Assembly: GCA_031265875.1 (NCBI GenBank)
Contig: JAISCA010000051.1
Span: forward strand, 62,001 to 126,000
DNA: 64,000 bases
Source: Propionibacteriaceae bacterium
GTDB taxonomy: Bacteria; Actinomycetota; Actinomycetes; Propionibacteriales; Propionibacteriaceae
Reading direction: 5' to 3'
This document shows positions 22,518 to 32,746 of this stretch, in pieces. Position 1 is the stretch's first letter; each line of letters opens with the position of its first letter. Made by a program: the position numbers and the translations under genes. The notes below the pieces were generated by a model that searched no databases, had not been told where the DNA came from, and saw nothing but the letters and a program-made list of their open reading frames with translations.

Positions 22518-24133
22518 GGCTCCACCTCCCCCTGGTCGAGTCTGAGCACTCGGTCGGCCCCGGCCACGGTCGAAGCCCGGTGCGAGATGGTCAGAACGGC
22601 CCGGCCCACGGTCAACCGGGCCAGGGCGGCCAAGATGACCGCCTCCGACTCCAAATCGACCTGCGAGGTCGGCTCGTCCAACAACAAGATGGGCGCGTCG
22701 GCTAAGAAAGCCCGGGCCACGCCGACCCGTTGGGCCTGCCCACCGGACAGAGCCAGACCCCGCTCCCCCACCGGGGTGTCCAAGCCCTGAGGCAGGCTGG
22801 CCACGAAGCGGTCCAAATCGGCGGCGGCCAAGGCTCGTGCCAGATCCTCTGGTCCAGCCTCCGGCCGAGCCACCAGCAGGTTGTCACGCAGGCTGCCTCG
22901 GAAGAGATAGGTGCGTTGGGCCACCACCGCCAGCCGGGAACGACGCCAGTCGGCCGTCAGAGCGGCCGCGTCCAGACCGTGGCAGCGGATCGTGCCGGCG
23001 TCCGGGCGGAGGTTGGCTTGGATCAACTCGGCGATGGTGGTCTTGCCGGCCCCGCTGGGGCCGATCAAGGCGACGTGTTCGCCTGGTCCGATCTGGAAGC
23101 TGACCTGACGCAAGATCGGCCGCTGGGGGTCGTAGGCGAAGTCGACCCGCTCGAACTCCAGAGCCGGAGCGGTGCGGTCGACGTCGGCCGGGGACTGGGC
23201 GCCGGGCCGGTCGGCCAGGGGGACGGCGGCTTGGACGAAAGACTTGACCTCGCGACTGGCGGCGGCCCCGGCCATGCCGATGTAGAAGAACTGGCCCAGA
23301 CGGTCCAGCGGATCGAGCAAGAGACTGGCGCAGAGCAGTAGGGCCAACCCCTGGCCGGCCGTGATGTGACCGCTCTGCCACCGCCACAGCCCCAGCCCGA
23401 CGGCTAAGACGACGAAGGCCAGAGAGAAGAGGGAATCGACGATCAACAAGACCAACTGATTGCCGGCCAGCAGCCCCATGACGTGACGGCGCAGTCGCTC
23501 GGCGGCCTCGGCCAGCCGTTGGCCCATCCGCCGCCCGGCCCCGATCAGACGCAGGGTGGGCAAGCCCTGGATGGCGTCCAGGAACTGGGCCGACAGCTTC
23601 TGGGCGTTGGCCCGGTAGCGCTGGGAGACGCTCCGGAAGACCCCTTGGAAGGCGCCCACCATGAGAGGCACGGCGGGGACGCCCAAAGCCAACCAAGCGG
23701 CCGCCACCGGGTCGATGGCGAGGGCCACGACGACTAAGACCAGCAGCGGGATGGTCATGGAGGCGGCCATCGGACCGATGAAGCCGCCCTTGAACCCGGC
23801 CACCCGCTCCACTCCGTCGGTGGCGGTGGAGACGATCCGGCCGGTCCGCTCACGCGACCGCTGGCCCGCCCCCAGGGCGAAGACCTGGGCCACCACGCGA
23901 TCACGTTCGGTCCGTTCGATCCGGCTCTGTTCCCCCGCCGCCAAGAGCGGACCGGCCCCCGCCGCCAGCCCGGCCAGCGCGCCCAACCCGGCCAATCCGA
24001 GCAGCGCCGCCGGGTCGAGCCCACGGCCGTCCAACAAACGGTCGAGGACTCGGCCCAAGCCGATGTAGAGGCCGGCCAGCGACCCCGCCGTCAACCAACT
24101 CGAAGCGATCTGGGCCGCCACCCGAGGGGTCAT
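22499..24133 (-). CDS. cydD: ABC exporter subunit, CydD-like (fused membrane and ATPase domains)
   Basis: 544 residues. The exporter domain contains AQFLDAIQGLPTLRLIGAGRR, close to the CydD signature (FLDxLQGLPTL). The ATPase has Walker A GPSGAGKTT, signature LSGGQAQRVGVAR and Walker B ILLLDEPTSQVD. It would pair with the CydC-like protein encoded next. The start is the ATG at 24133, overlapping the stop of nnr (ATGA); a TTG two codons earlier is possible. The gene is thus coupled to NAD(P)HX repair, a pairing I cannot explain functionally. Confidence 0.75.
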   Translation of the reverse strand: MTPRVAAQIASSWLTAGSLAGLYIGLGRVLDRLLDGRGLDPAALLGLAGLGALAGLAAGAGPLLAAGEQSRIERTERDRVVAQVFALGAGQRSRERTGRIVSTATDGVERVAGFKGGFIGPMAASMTIPLLVLVVVALAIDPVAAAWLALGVPAVPLMVGAFQGVFRSVSQRYRANAQKLSAQFLDAIQGLPTLRLIGAGRRMGQRLAEAAERLRRHVMGLLAGNQLVLLIVDSLFSLAFVVLAVGLGLWRWQSGHITAGQGLALLLCASLLLDPLDRLGQFFYIGMAGAAASREVKSFVQAAVPLADRPGAQSPADVDRTAPALEFERVDFAYDPQRPILRQVSFQIGPGEHVALIGPSGAGKTTIAELIQANLRPDAGTIRCHGLDAAALTADWRRSRLAVVAQRTYLFRGSLRDNLLVARPEAGPEDLARALAAADLDRFVASLPQGLDTPVGERGLALSGGQAQRVGVARAFLADAPILLLDEPTSQVDLESEAVILAALARLTVGRAVLTISHRASTVAGADRVLRLDQGEVEPCLSTI

Positions 24134-25725
24134 AGCCAAAGACCGTCCTCAGCCTCTGGGCCAGACCCGACCAGGCTCGGCCCGGCTGGGCCGAACTCGC
24201 CCAAGGAGGCGATGACGGCGGGCAGACGCCGGACCAGGGCCTGGGGCGGATAGGGACCCAGGTGGCGGACGGCGGCCAAGGCCTGGATCGAAGCGCCCGC
24301 CAACCCAGCCTGCCAAGCTGGCAGACCGGCCGCCAACAAAGCGCCGCAGATGCCGGCCAGGACGTCGCCGGAACCGGCCTGAGCGGTCCAGGCCGGGCCG
24401 GGGAAGGCCAGATGGACGGTGGCCTGACCGGGGCGGGCGACGTATTGCGTGGACCCCTTGAGCAGGACCGTGGCACCGGTCAGATCGCTCAGCCGACGCA
24501 CGGCGGTCACCGGATCGGCTTCGACCTGGCGCCGCTCCCAGCCCAGGCAGGCCGCCAACTCACCGGCGTGAGGCGTCAACAGGACCGACGGGTTGAGGGG
24601 ACCGACCACTTGATCCGGCTCCAAGCCGGCCGCGCCGGGCAGGCCGGCCAAACCGACGCGCAGACCGTCGGCGTCGACCACGACCGGCCGACCGCTGGCG
24701 ACCGCCTCGCTCAGGCGGGCGGCCAAACCGGACCGCTCGCCCCAACCGGAGCCGATCACCCAGGCCTGGACCCGCAGCTGGGCCAGACCGGACTGGTGGC
24801 GGGCCTGCTCGGTCGGCACCAGACCGGGCCAAGCCGGCGCGGGACTGTCCAGGGCCTGGCAGATGACGTTGGGGGCCGCCGCCAGCACGGCCGGACCGAC
24901 TGGCCCGACGTAACGCACCAAGCCGGCTCCGGCCCAGACCGCGCCCAAGACGCCCAGGACGGCGGCGCCAGGGTATCGCTCGGAGCCGGTGTCGAAGCCG
25001 ACCACCCCGCGCGAGTACTTGTCACTGGTCGGTTGGGGCCAGGGCCACCAAGCCGCCAAATCGGACAATTCGACCTCTAGCAGGTCGGCCTGGCTCGAGA
25101 CCAGGCCGATTTCGACCAAGCTCCGGGCCCCACAGCGATCACGGGCCGGCTGCAGGACGTGGCAGGGCTTCCAGGCCCCGAAGGCGACCGTCCGGGTGGC
25201 CCAGAAGCTGGCCGGTTGGTCGGCCGCGCAGGCGTCGGCGGCCAGACCCGAGGGCAGATCGGCCGACACCAGCGGCAGTCTTAGTTCACGGCAGGCTTGG
25301 GCCAGTTCAGCCAACTCCGGCGGCAGCCCGGGTCTCGCCCCCAACCCGAAGACGGCGTCCAGCACCAGGTCGATCCGGGCCAGGTCGGCTGGAGCGGGCG
25401 GGGCCTCCAAGGGTCGGGCGCCAGCCGCTAGGGCGGCCCGCCAAGCGGCCGGATGGACCTGTCCCAGTGGATTCCACAGCTTCACCTGGAGGCCGCGCCG
25501 GGCCAATTGGGCGGCGGCGTACAAACCATCGCCGCCGTTGTCGCCGGGACCGGCTAAGACCAGCAGCCGAGACCCGCGGGGCCGTAGTCCGACCGCCCTC
25601 AACTCGTCCAGGACGGCCCTAGCCAAGCCGGCCGCGGCCTGGGCCATCAGCCGGCCGCTGGTCAGAGCCGCGCCGGTGGCCTGTTCGGCGGCACGGACCC
25701 GGTCGGCCCGCCAGATCTGTCTCAT
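24130..25725 (-). CDS. nnr: Bifunctional NAD(P)HX epimerase/dehydratase
   Basis: Repairs hydrated NADH/NADPH. 531 residues: N-terminal YjeF_N epimerase (about 1-215) with AGPGDNGGDGLYAA and LDAVFGLGARPGLP, and a C-terminal ADP-dependent dehydratase (about 230-500) with LLTPHAGELAACLG and the QAGSGDVLAGICGALLAAG motif carrying the catalytic Asp. The start is the ATG at 25725 with GGGAGG upstream, overlapping the acpS stop. Longer upstream codons are low-complexity Arg/Pro and are not credible. Confidence 0.93.
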   Translation of the reverse strand: MRQIWRADRVRAAEQATGAALTSGRLMAQAAAGLARAVLDELRAVGLRPRGSRLLVLAGPGDNGGDGLYAAAQLARRGLQVKLWNPLGQVHPAAWRAALAAGARPLEAPPAPADLARIDLVLDAVFGLGARPGLPPELAELAQACRELRLPLVSADLPSGLAADACAADQPASFWATRTVAFGAWKPCHVLQPARDRCGARSLVEIGLVSSQADLLEVELSDLAAWWPWPQPTSDKYSRGVVGFDTGSERYPGAAVLGVLGAVWAGAGLVRYVGPVGPAVLAAAPNVICQALDSPAPAWPGLVPTEQARHQSGLAQLRVQAWVIGSGWGERSGLAARLSEAVASGRPVVVDADGLRVGLAGLPGAAGLEPDQVVGPLNPSVLLTPHAGELAACLGWERRQVEADPVTAVRRLSDLTGATVLLKGSTQYVARPGQATVHLAFPGPAWTAQAGSGDVLAGICGALLAAGLPAWQAGLAGASIQALAAVRHLGPYPPQALVRRLPAVIASLGEFGPAGPSLVGSGPEAEDGLWL

Positions 25726-26093
25726 ACCGGTGTCCTCCCGTGGGCGGCCTCGGCCACCACCATCGCCACCGCCAGGTCGCCGTCGTGGCTGATGGATAGA
25801 TGCAGGCGGCCCACTCCGGACTCGGCCAGCCGGCCGGCGGCGTTGCCCCGGACTTCGAGTTGGGGCCGACCGCCGCCGTCGGTCACGACCTCGACTTCGT
25901 GCCAAGAAGTCCGGCCCGGACCGCCCAGGGCCTTGGCCAGGGCTTCCTTGGCCGCGAAACGGGCGGCCTGGCTGGCTGGCGAGCCGACCGCCTCTCGGTC
26001 AGTCAATACTTTCTTGACTGCACCTGGGTGACGTTCGGCCATGGCTCGCCAACGCGAGATCTGGCAGATGTCGACTCCGACCCCGACGATCAT
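25722..26093 (-). CDS. acpS: Holo-[acyl-carrier-protein] synthase
   Basis: Attaches 4'-phosphopantetheine from CoA to the acyl carrier protein. 123 residues; N-terminal IVGVGVDICQISR with the metal-binding Asp, and RFAAKEALAKALGGPG with the Glu/Lys of the active site. LHLSISHDGDLAVAMVV is the conserved C-terminal strand. It overlaps nnr by 4 bp. glmS-acpS-nnr is a common neighbourhood in actinobacteria. Confidence 0.96.
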   Translation of the reverse strand: MIVGVGVDICQISRWRAMAERHPGAVKKVLTDREAVGSPASQAARFAAKEALAKALGGPGRTSWHEVEVVTDGGGRPQLEVRGNAAGRLAESGVGRLHLSISHDGDLAVAMVVAEAAHGRTPV

Positions 26094-26136
26094 GGACCCC
26101 TCCTGACCTATGCCACCGTCATTGCCGATGCGACCG

Positions 26137-27981
26137 TCACTCCACCGTCACCGACTTGGCCAGGTTGCGCGGCTGGTCGACGTCGTAGCCCTTCAAGGTG
26201 GCCAGCTCGCAGGCGAAGAACTGCAACGGGACGATGGCCACCAGGGGCTGGAACAAGGTCGGCACGATCGGCAATTCGATCAGACAGTCGGCCCAGCGAC
26301 TGGCTTCCTGGTCGCCCCGCTCGGCCAAGACGATGGTCCAAGCCCCCCGCGCCCGGACTTCTTGCAGATTGGAGATGACCTTGTCGTGCAAGGAATCACG
26401 GCCCTGCGGCGGCACCACCACGAAGATGGGCAGACCGGGCTCGATCAGTGCGATCGGCCCATGCTTCAGTTCACCGGCGGCGAAACCCTCGGCGTGCAGA
26501 TAACTGATCTCCTTCAGCTTGAGGGCCCCCTCCAGCGCCACCGGGTAGCCGACGTGGCGACCGATGAACAGGACCGAGCGGGCTTCGATCTGCCGCCGGG
26601 CCAGCTCCGCCACCTGGTCGAGGCCGTCCAAGACCTGCTGCATCTGGTCCGGCAGGGCGGCCAGCCGCCGCACCAGGGCCGCCACCTCGTCTCCGAACTT
26701 GATCCCGCGCTCTTGGGCCAGATAGAGGCCGAGCAGATAGCAGGCGACGATCTGAGTGGTGAAGCCCTTGGTCGAGGCGACACCGATCTCAGGGCCGGCG
26801 TGGGTGTAGATGACGGCGTCCGACTCCCGGGGGATGGTGGCGCCGTTGGTGTTGCAGATCGCCACCACCGGGGCGTGCTGTTCGCGGGCGTGCCGGATCG
26901 CCATCAGGGTGTCGGCCGTCTCGCCCGACTGCGAGATCGTCACCACCAAGGTGGAGGCGTTGACGATGGGGTCGCGGTAGCGGAACTCGGAGGCGATCTC
27001 GACCTCGCAGGGTATCCGGGTCCAGTGCTCGATGGCGTATTTGGCGATCAGACCGGCGTGGTACGCGGTGCCGCAGGCCACGATGATGATCTTGTCGACG
27101 CTGCGCAGCTTGGCCCGGTCGATCCGCATCTCGTCCAGGCAGAGCCGCCCGTCGGCGTCGATCCGGCCCAGCAGAGTGTCGGCCACGGCCCGGGGTTGCT
27201 CGTAGATCTCCTTGCGCATGAACCAGTCGTAGCCGCCCTTCTCGGCCGCCGACAGGTCCCAGTCGATGCGATACGGCCTAGTCGGCGCCACCTGGCCGGC
27301 GAAGGTCACGACCTTGACCGAGTCGGGGGTGATCTCGACCACCTGGTCTTGGCCCAACTCGATGGCGTCACGGGTGTGCTCGATGAAGCTGGCCACATCG
27401 GAGGCCAGGAAGTTCTCGCCCTGGCCGACCCCGACCACGAGAGGAGAGTTACGCCGCGCCGCCACGATCCGGTCGGGAGCCTGAGCGTCCAATGCCACCA
27501 GGGTGAAGGCGCCGTCCAATTGGAGGCAGACCTGGCGCAGGGCGGTCAACAGATCGAGACCGGTCGCCAAGCCCTGGCTCAGCAGATGGGCCACCGCTTC
27601 GGAGTCGGTCTGGGACTGGAAGACGACCCCGTCGGCTTCCAAACGGTGACGCAGAGCGGTGAAATTCTCGATGATGCCGTTGTGCACCACCGCCACCCGG
27701 CCGTCGGCCGAGTAGTGCGGATGGGCGTTGGCGTCGGTCGGGCCGCCATGGGTGGCCCAGCGGGTGTGACCGATGCCTTGGTGCGACCCGGGCAACGGAT
27801 CGACCTCCAACTCGGCCGCCAGATTGGTCAGCTTGCCGGCCTTCTTGCGCCCGGCCAAGCGACCGTCCGCCACCACCGCCAAGCCGGCCGAGTCATAGCC
27901 CCGGTACTCCATCCGTCGTAGCCCGTCCATGATGACCTGGACGGCCGAGCGCGGCCCGACGTAGCCGATGATCCCGCACAT
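26137..27981 (-). CDS. glmS: Glutamine-fructose-6-phosphate aminotransferase (isomerizing)
   Basis: Makes glucosamine-6-phosphate, entry to UDP-GlcNAc and peptidoglycan. 614 residues: class II glutaminase domain with the nucleophile Cys2 (MCGIIGYVG) to about 220, then two SIS domains (SQSGETADTL in the first). It ends with the canonical PRNLAKSVTVE. The start is fixed by Cys2 needing to be N-terminal. TAGGAT lies 7 nt before the ATG, so it is likely leaderless; no glmS ribozyme is seen. Confidence 0.97.
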   Translation of the reverse strand: MCGIIGYVGPRSAVQVIMDGLRRMEYRGYDSAGLAVVADGRLAGRKKAGKLTNLAAELEVDPLPGSHQGIGHTRWATHGGPTDANAHPHYSADGRVAVVHNGIIENFTALRHRLEADGVVFQSQTDSEAVAHLLSQGLATGLDLLTALRQVCLQLDGAFTLVALDAQAPDRIVAARRNSPLVVGVGQGENFLASDVASFIEHTRDAIELGQDQVVEITPDSVKVVTFAGQVAPTRPYRIDWDLSAAEKGGYDWFMRKEIYEQPRAVADTLLGRIDADGRLCLDEMRIDRAKLRSVDKIIIVACGTAYHAGLIAKYAIEHWTRIPCEVEIASEFRYRDPIVNASTLVVTISQSGETADTLMAIRHAREQHAPVVAICNTNGATIPRESDAVIYTHAGPEIGVASTKGFTTQIVACYLLGLYLAQERGIKFGDEVAALVRRLAALPDQMQQVLDGLDQVAELARRQIEARSVLFIGRHVGYPVALEGALKLKEISYLHAEGFAAGELKHGPIALIEPGLPIFVVVPPQGRDSLHDKVISNLQEVRARGAWTIVLAERGDQEASRWADCLIELPIVPTLFQPLVAIVPLQFFACELATLKGYDVDQPRNLAKSVTVE

Positions 27982-27988
27982 GGCACCG

Positions 27989-27994
27989 ATCCTA
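27989..27994 (-). promoter_or_regulatory. -10 box (leaderless) for glmS
   Basis: TAGGAT on the minus strand, 7 nt before the ATG at 27981. Confidence 0.45.
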
Positions 27995-28155
27995 CTTGTC
28001 GTGAGGCCGCTCCTCGGCCCGCCCGCGAGCCGGCCCGGCCCGAGCCGGTCCAGACTTCGCTCCTCCACCGTCCCAGGCTGGTCCGCCGGCCGTCCCTCCT
28101 CCGACGTCCGTTAGATTGTGCCAACGACAAGGATCGAGCGAGACCGAGGAAGACC

Positions 28156-29112
28156 ATGGCTGAACCGACCGGCCCCGAGAACGCCCCCTCCGGGACCTAC
28201 CTGACCTTGCGTCGGTCCCATTGGGCGGAGTTGGCCCGTACCCGGCGGCTGGAGCTGTCCGAGGCCACCCTGGATTCGATCCGGGCTCTGGGCGACCCGA
28301 TCGACCTCGATATCGTGCGCCAGGTCTATCTGCCCTTGACCGAGCTGATCAACCTCTACATCGACCACTCGACCTCGCTGTCACGCCAATCCGACTGGTT
28401 CCTCGGCCTCAACAATCCCCCCACCCCCTTCATCATCGGCGTGGCCGGGTCGGTCGCAGTCGGCAAGTCGACCACCTCACGTCTGCTGCGCGAGTTGCTG
28501 ACCGGTCCGCGCCGCCGGGTCGAGCTGGTCACCACCGACGGCTTCCTGCTGCCCAACCGAAAGCTGGAGCGCCTCTCCCTGATGGATCGCAAGGGCTTCC
28601 CCGAGTCCTACGACCAACAGGCCCTGTTACGCTTCGTGACCGACGTCAAGGCCGGCCGGCCCGAGGTCTTAGCCCCGGTCTACTCCCACCTGACTTACGA
28701 CATCGTGCCCGACCAACAGGTGACGGTGCGCCAACCCGACGTCCTGATCGTGGAGGGACTGAACGTGCTGCAACCGGCCCGGCCCCGCCCGGACGGCCGC
28801 ATCGGGCTGGCCGTGTCCGACTTCTTCGACTTCACGGTCTACGTCGACGCGCCCGACCAAGCGGTCAAGAGCTGGTTCCTGGACCGTTTCATGCGGTTGC
28901 GCCAGACCGCCTTCACCGACCCCAGCTCGTATTTCCGCCGCTTCGCCCAGGTGCCCGAGGCCGAAGCCAAGGCGATGGCCAACCGGACCTGGGACACCAT
29001 CAACGGGCCCAATCTGGCGACCAACATCAAGCCGACCCGGGGGCGCGCCACCGTCGTCATCGGCAAGGGGGCCAACCACACCATCGAGCGCATCCGGATC
29101 CGCAAGGTCTGA
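28156..29112 (+). CDS. coaA: Type I pantothenate kinase
   Basis: Phosphorylates pantothenate, first step of CoA synthesis. 318 residues, normal for type I. P-loop GVAGSVAVGKST (95-106), then VELVTTDGFLLPN, KGFPESYD and YSHLTYDIV, all family signatures, and LIVEGLNVLQ. A TAGATT -10-like box lies about 40 bp upstream. It is divergent from glmS across a 174-bp gap. Confidence 0.96.
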   Translation: MAEPTGPENAPSGTYLTLRRSHWAELARTRRLELSEATLDSIRALGDPIDLDIVRQVYLPLTELINLYIDHSTSLSRQSDWFLGLNNPPTPFIIGVAGSVAVGKSTTSRLLRELLTGPRRRVELVTTDGFLLPNRKLERLSLMDRKGFPESYDQQALLRFVTDVKAGRPEVLAPVYSHLTYDIVPDQQVTVRQPDVLIVEGLNVLQPARPRPDGRIGLAVSDFFDFTVYVDAPDQAVKSWFLDRFMRLRQTAFTDPSSYFRRFAQVPEAEAKAMANRTWDTINGPNLATNIKPTRGRATVVIGKGANHTIERIRIRKV

Positions 29113-29118
29113 AGGCCT

Positions 29119-29124
29119 TAGACT
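29119..29124 (+). promoter_or_regulatory. -10 box (leaderless) for the gene at 29131
   Basis: TAGACT, 6 nt before the ATG at 29131, lying in the 18-bp gap after coaA. It would let this gene be transcribed separately. Confidence 0.45.
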
Positions 29125-29130
29125 GGGGCG

Positions 29131-29910
29131 ATGGCGACTTGGCAGGACGGCCCGGCTTACGCCCCGTTGCAGCGGCCGCTGGCGTTCGCCCAACCAGCCT
29201 CCGGTGTCTCGTTGGAGCCGCCGCCAGCCCAGCCCGGCCCGCCGCCAGCGCCGCCGCAGCCGCCGACCGCCTTCACCCCGCCGACCGGGCCGGTCAAACC
29301 GCTGGATCAATTACGAGCGGTCCGGAGCGACCAGCGCGACCCCAATCAGCCCTTCGCGGTGGTGGAGGCGACCCTGACCAGCGCCTCGGCCTGGGGATCG
29401 GTCCACTCCACCGCCCCCGGCACGACTCCTGGGCAGGCTCCCGGCGGCTGGGTGGCCGACCAGCCCTGGCAGTCCTCTTACGCCCCGCCCGACGCCACCA
29501 GCCAGTTCCCCACCCCTGGCACGCCCCAGTGGTTCGGCCCCAGTTCGTACCAAACCCCGACCAAACTGGCCCAACCGGTGACCTTGAACAACTTGATCCA
29601 AGCCACCAGCGTGCCCTACCTGCTGACCTTGCTGCTGGGCCTGTTCATCCCGGCCCTCAGCCCGGCCTGTCTGCTGGTGGCGACCTTCTTCGTCGCCACG
29701 GCGGTCTACCGGCGCAAGCAGATGATGTTGATGATGGGGGTGCTGTGGGGCTTCATCATCATGGCCTTGATCTTCACCAGTCTGTCCACCACTGACTTCG
29801 ACCTGACCAACGCCGCCCTGGCCTGTTGTGGCTTGGCGGCGGTGGGCGGATTGGCCATCCAATTCTTCGCCTTACGGGCGGGTGATCGCCCCGCACGCAC
29901 GCGGGGTTGA
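29131..29910 (+). CDS. Pro-rich membrane protein of unknown function
   Basis: 259 residues. The first 145 are rich in Pro, Ala and Gln, probably disordered and cytoplasmic. Then come about four hydrophobic segments (LLTLLLGLFIPALSPACLLVA; MMLMMGVLWGFIIMALIFTSL; ALACCGLAAVGGLAIQFFAL). The layout resembles actinobacterial DUF4190/TM2-like small membrane proteins, but I recognise no specific domain. It converges on cutC with a 12-bp gap. Confidence 0.65.
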   Translation: MATWQDGPAYAPLQRPLAFAQPASGVSLEPPPAQPGPPPAPPQPPTAFTPPTGPVKPLDQLRAVRSDQRDPNQPFAVVEATLTSASAWGSVHSTAPGTTPGQAPGGWVADQPWQSSYAPPDATSQFPTPGTPQWFGPSSYQTPTKLAQPVTLNNLIQATSVPYLLTLLLGLFIPALSPACLLVATFFVATAVYRRKQMMLMMGVLWGFIIMALIFTSLSTTDFDLTNAALACCGLAAVGGLAIQFFALRAGDRPARTRG

Positions 29911-29922
29911 GCCGCCGGCCCT

Positions 29923-30621
29923 TCAGTGGCCCCGGCGGGAGCTGGCGCGGGCCACCTCGGCGTCGATCAGACGCCGCCAAGCCGCCACTTGATCGGCCTC
30001 CAGACTGGCTGAGGGCCGCCCCCCGTCACCGACGTGGAAGCGGCGCAGCCCGGCCCGGGCCAGCCAAGGCACCTGCTCGACGGTCAGCCCACCGGCCGCC
30101 ATCATGAGGTCGGCCCCCGGCCGACCGACCTCCTCGATCAAGCGGTCCAAACCGTGCTCCAAACCCCGGGCCGATCCAGCGGTCATGACGGTGTCGAGAC
30201 GGGGCAGGGCGGACAAAGCGGCCCAGGCCTGATCGCGGTCGAGGGCGCAGTCGAGCGCCTGGTCGAAGGACCAGGGCCAGTCGCCCTCGCCGATCAGAGC
30301 TCCCACCACTTCCAGATCGACCTGGCCGTGACCATTCAGGAAGCCCAGCCCGAAACCGTCCGCCCCCGCCTCTTGGAAGGCCCAGATCAGGCCGCGCAGG
30401 CGGGTGGCCTCGCCACCGTCGGTCGAATAGCCGTCGCGCAGACGCAACAGGACTCGTAACTCCACCGAGACGGCCTGACGCACTTGGGCGACGTCCTCGG
30501 GCCAGGGGCTGAGATCGCCGGCCGGGTCCGGCCGGGCCAGCCAGAGCCGGTCGGCCCCACCCTGAGCGGCCTCGACGGCGGCCCGGACCGACGTCACCCG
30601 GACCTCCAACAACCCTGTCAT
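29923..30621 (-). CDS. cutC: CutC-family protein
   Basis: 232 residues of a TIM-barrel fold. It starts LLEVRVTSVRAAVEAAQGGADRLWL (CutC proteins typically begin [24 protein letters not shown]). It also has RVLLRLRDG, AGADGFGLGFL, a TVMTAGSARG turn and LMMAAGGLTVEQV. CutC was first linked to copper homeostasis, but its enzymatic role is unclear. Some conserved positions differ (for example SARG where CutC proteins usually have a Ser-Gly-Gly), so it is a divergent member. Confidence 0.75.
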   Translation of the reverse strand: MTGLLEVRVTSVRAAVEAAQGGADRLWLARPDPAGDLSPWPEDVAQVRQAVSVELRVLLRLRDGYSTDGGEATRLRGLIWAFQEAGADGFGLGFLNGHGQVDLEVVGALIGEGDWPWSFDQALDCALDRDQAWAALSALPRLDTVMTAGSARGLEHGLDRLIEEVGRPGADLMMAAGGLTVEQVPWLARAGLRRFHVGDGGRPSASLEADQVAAWRRLIDAEVARASSRRGH

Positions 30622-30709
30622 GGCACCATGATGCCAAGTCGGCCCGTCCAGCCTGGGCCGCCACGCTCAGGCTTCAGCCCGACCGGGTCGAGGGGAAGAG
30701 ACGGCAAAA

Positions 30710-30745
30710 GACGGTGGGGGCGACCCTGAGATCGTCCCCACCGTC
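30710..30745 (-). terminator. Rho-independent terminator of groEL2
   Basis: A 14-bp stem (30710-30723 / 30732-30745, one mismatch) with an 8-nt loop, followed on the minus strand by TTTT. It lies about 65 bp after the groEL stop. A second hairpin (AAGTCG / CGACTT, 30781-30801) sits between it and the stop. Confidence 0.8.
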
Positions 30746-30809
30746 CTCGACCGGTCACGGCGCAGCCGCGACGGTCGTTCAAGTCGCGTTCGCTACGACT
30801 TAGTTTTGG

Positions 30810-32516
<1,707 letters not shown>

Positions 32517-32536
32517 CTATGGCCTCACAGCAAGAC

Positions 32537-32563
32537 GTAGCACTCACACTGGGCGAGTGCTAA
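32537..32563 (-). promoter_or_regulatory. CIRCE operator of groEL2, promoter-proximal copy
   Basis: GTAGCACTC-N9-GAGTGCTAA; one mismatch against consensus, at the first base. It lies downstream of the inferred -10. Confidence 0.92.
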
Positions 32564-32567
32564 TCCA

Positions 32568-32596
32568 TGTTTAGCACTCTCCAGGTGAGAGTGCAA
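32568..32596 (-). promoter_or_regulatory. groEL2 promoter
   Basis: On the minus strand: TTGCAC (32596-32591), a 17-nt spacer, then TAAACA (32573-32568). The -35 is inside the upstream CIRCE, mirroring the groES promoter. Confidence 0.45.
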
Positions 32597-32597
32597 A
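32571..32597 (-). promoter_or_regulatory. CIRCE operator of groEL2, upstream copy
   Basis: TTAGCACTC-N9-GAGTGCAAA; a perfect left arm and one mismatch in the right arm. Confidence 0.88.
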
Positions 32598-32734
32598 CAC
32601 CAAGCCGACGGGCGAGCGCCGCCCAGCCGTACTGACGCCCGTTTGGGCGCCCCGACGGGGTCCAGGACTGCCTGATCTAGGATCATTCTCAGCCGACCAG
32701 GCCAGGAACGGTCAGCCGAGGGGCGGCCCACCGT

Positions 32735-32740
32735 TAGACT
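32735..32740 (+). promoter_or_regulatory. -10 box (leaderless) for the GT2 gene at 32747
   Basis: TAGACT, 6 nt before the GTG at 32747. Confidence 0.5.
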
Positions 32741-32746
32741 GCCCTC

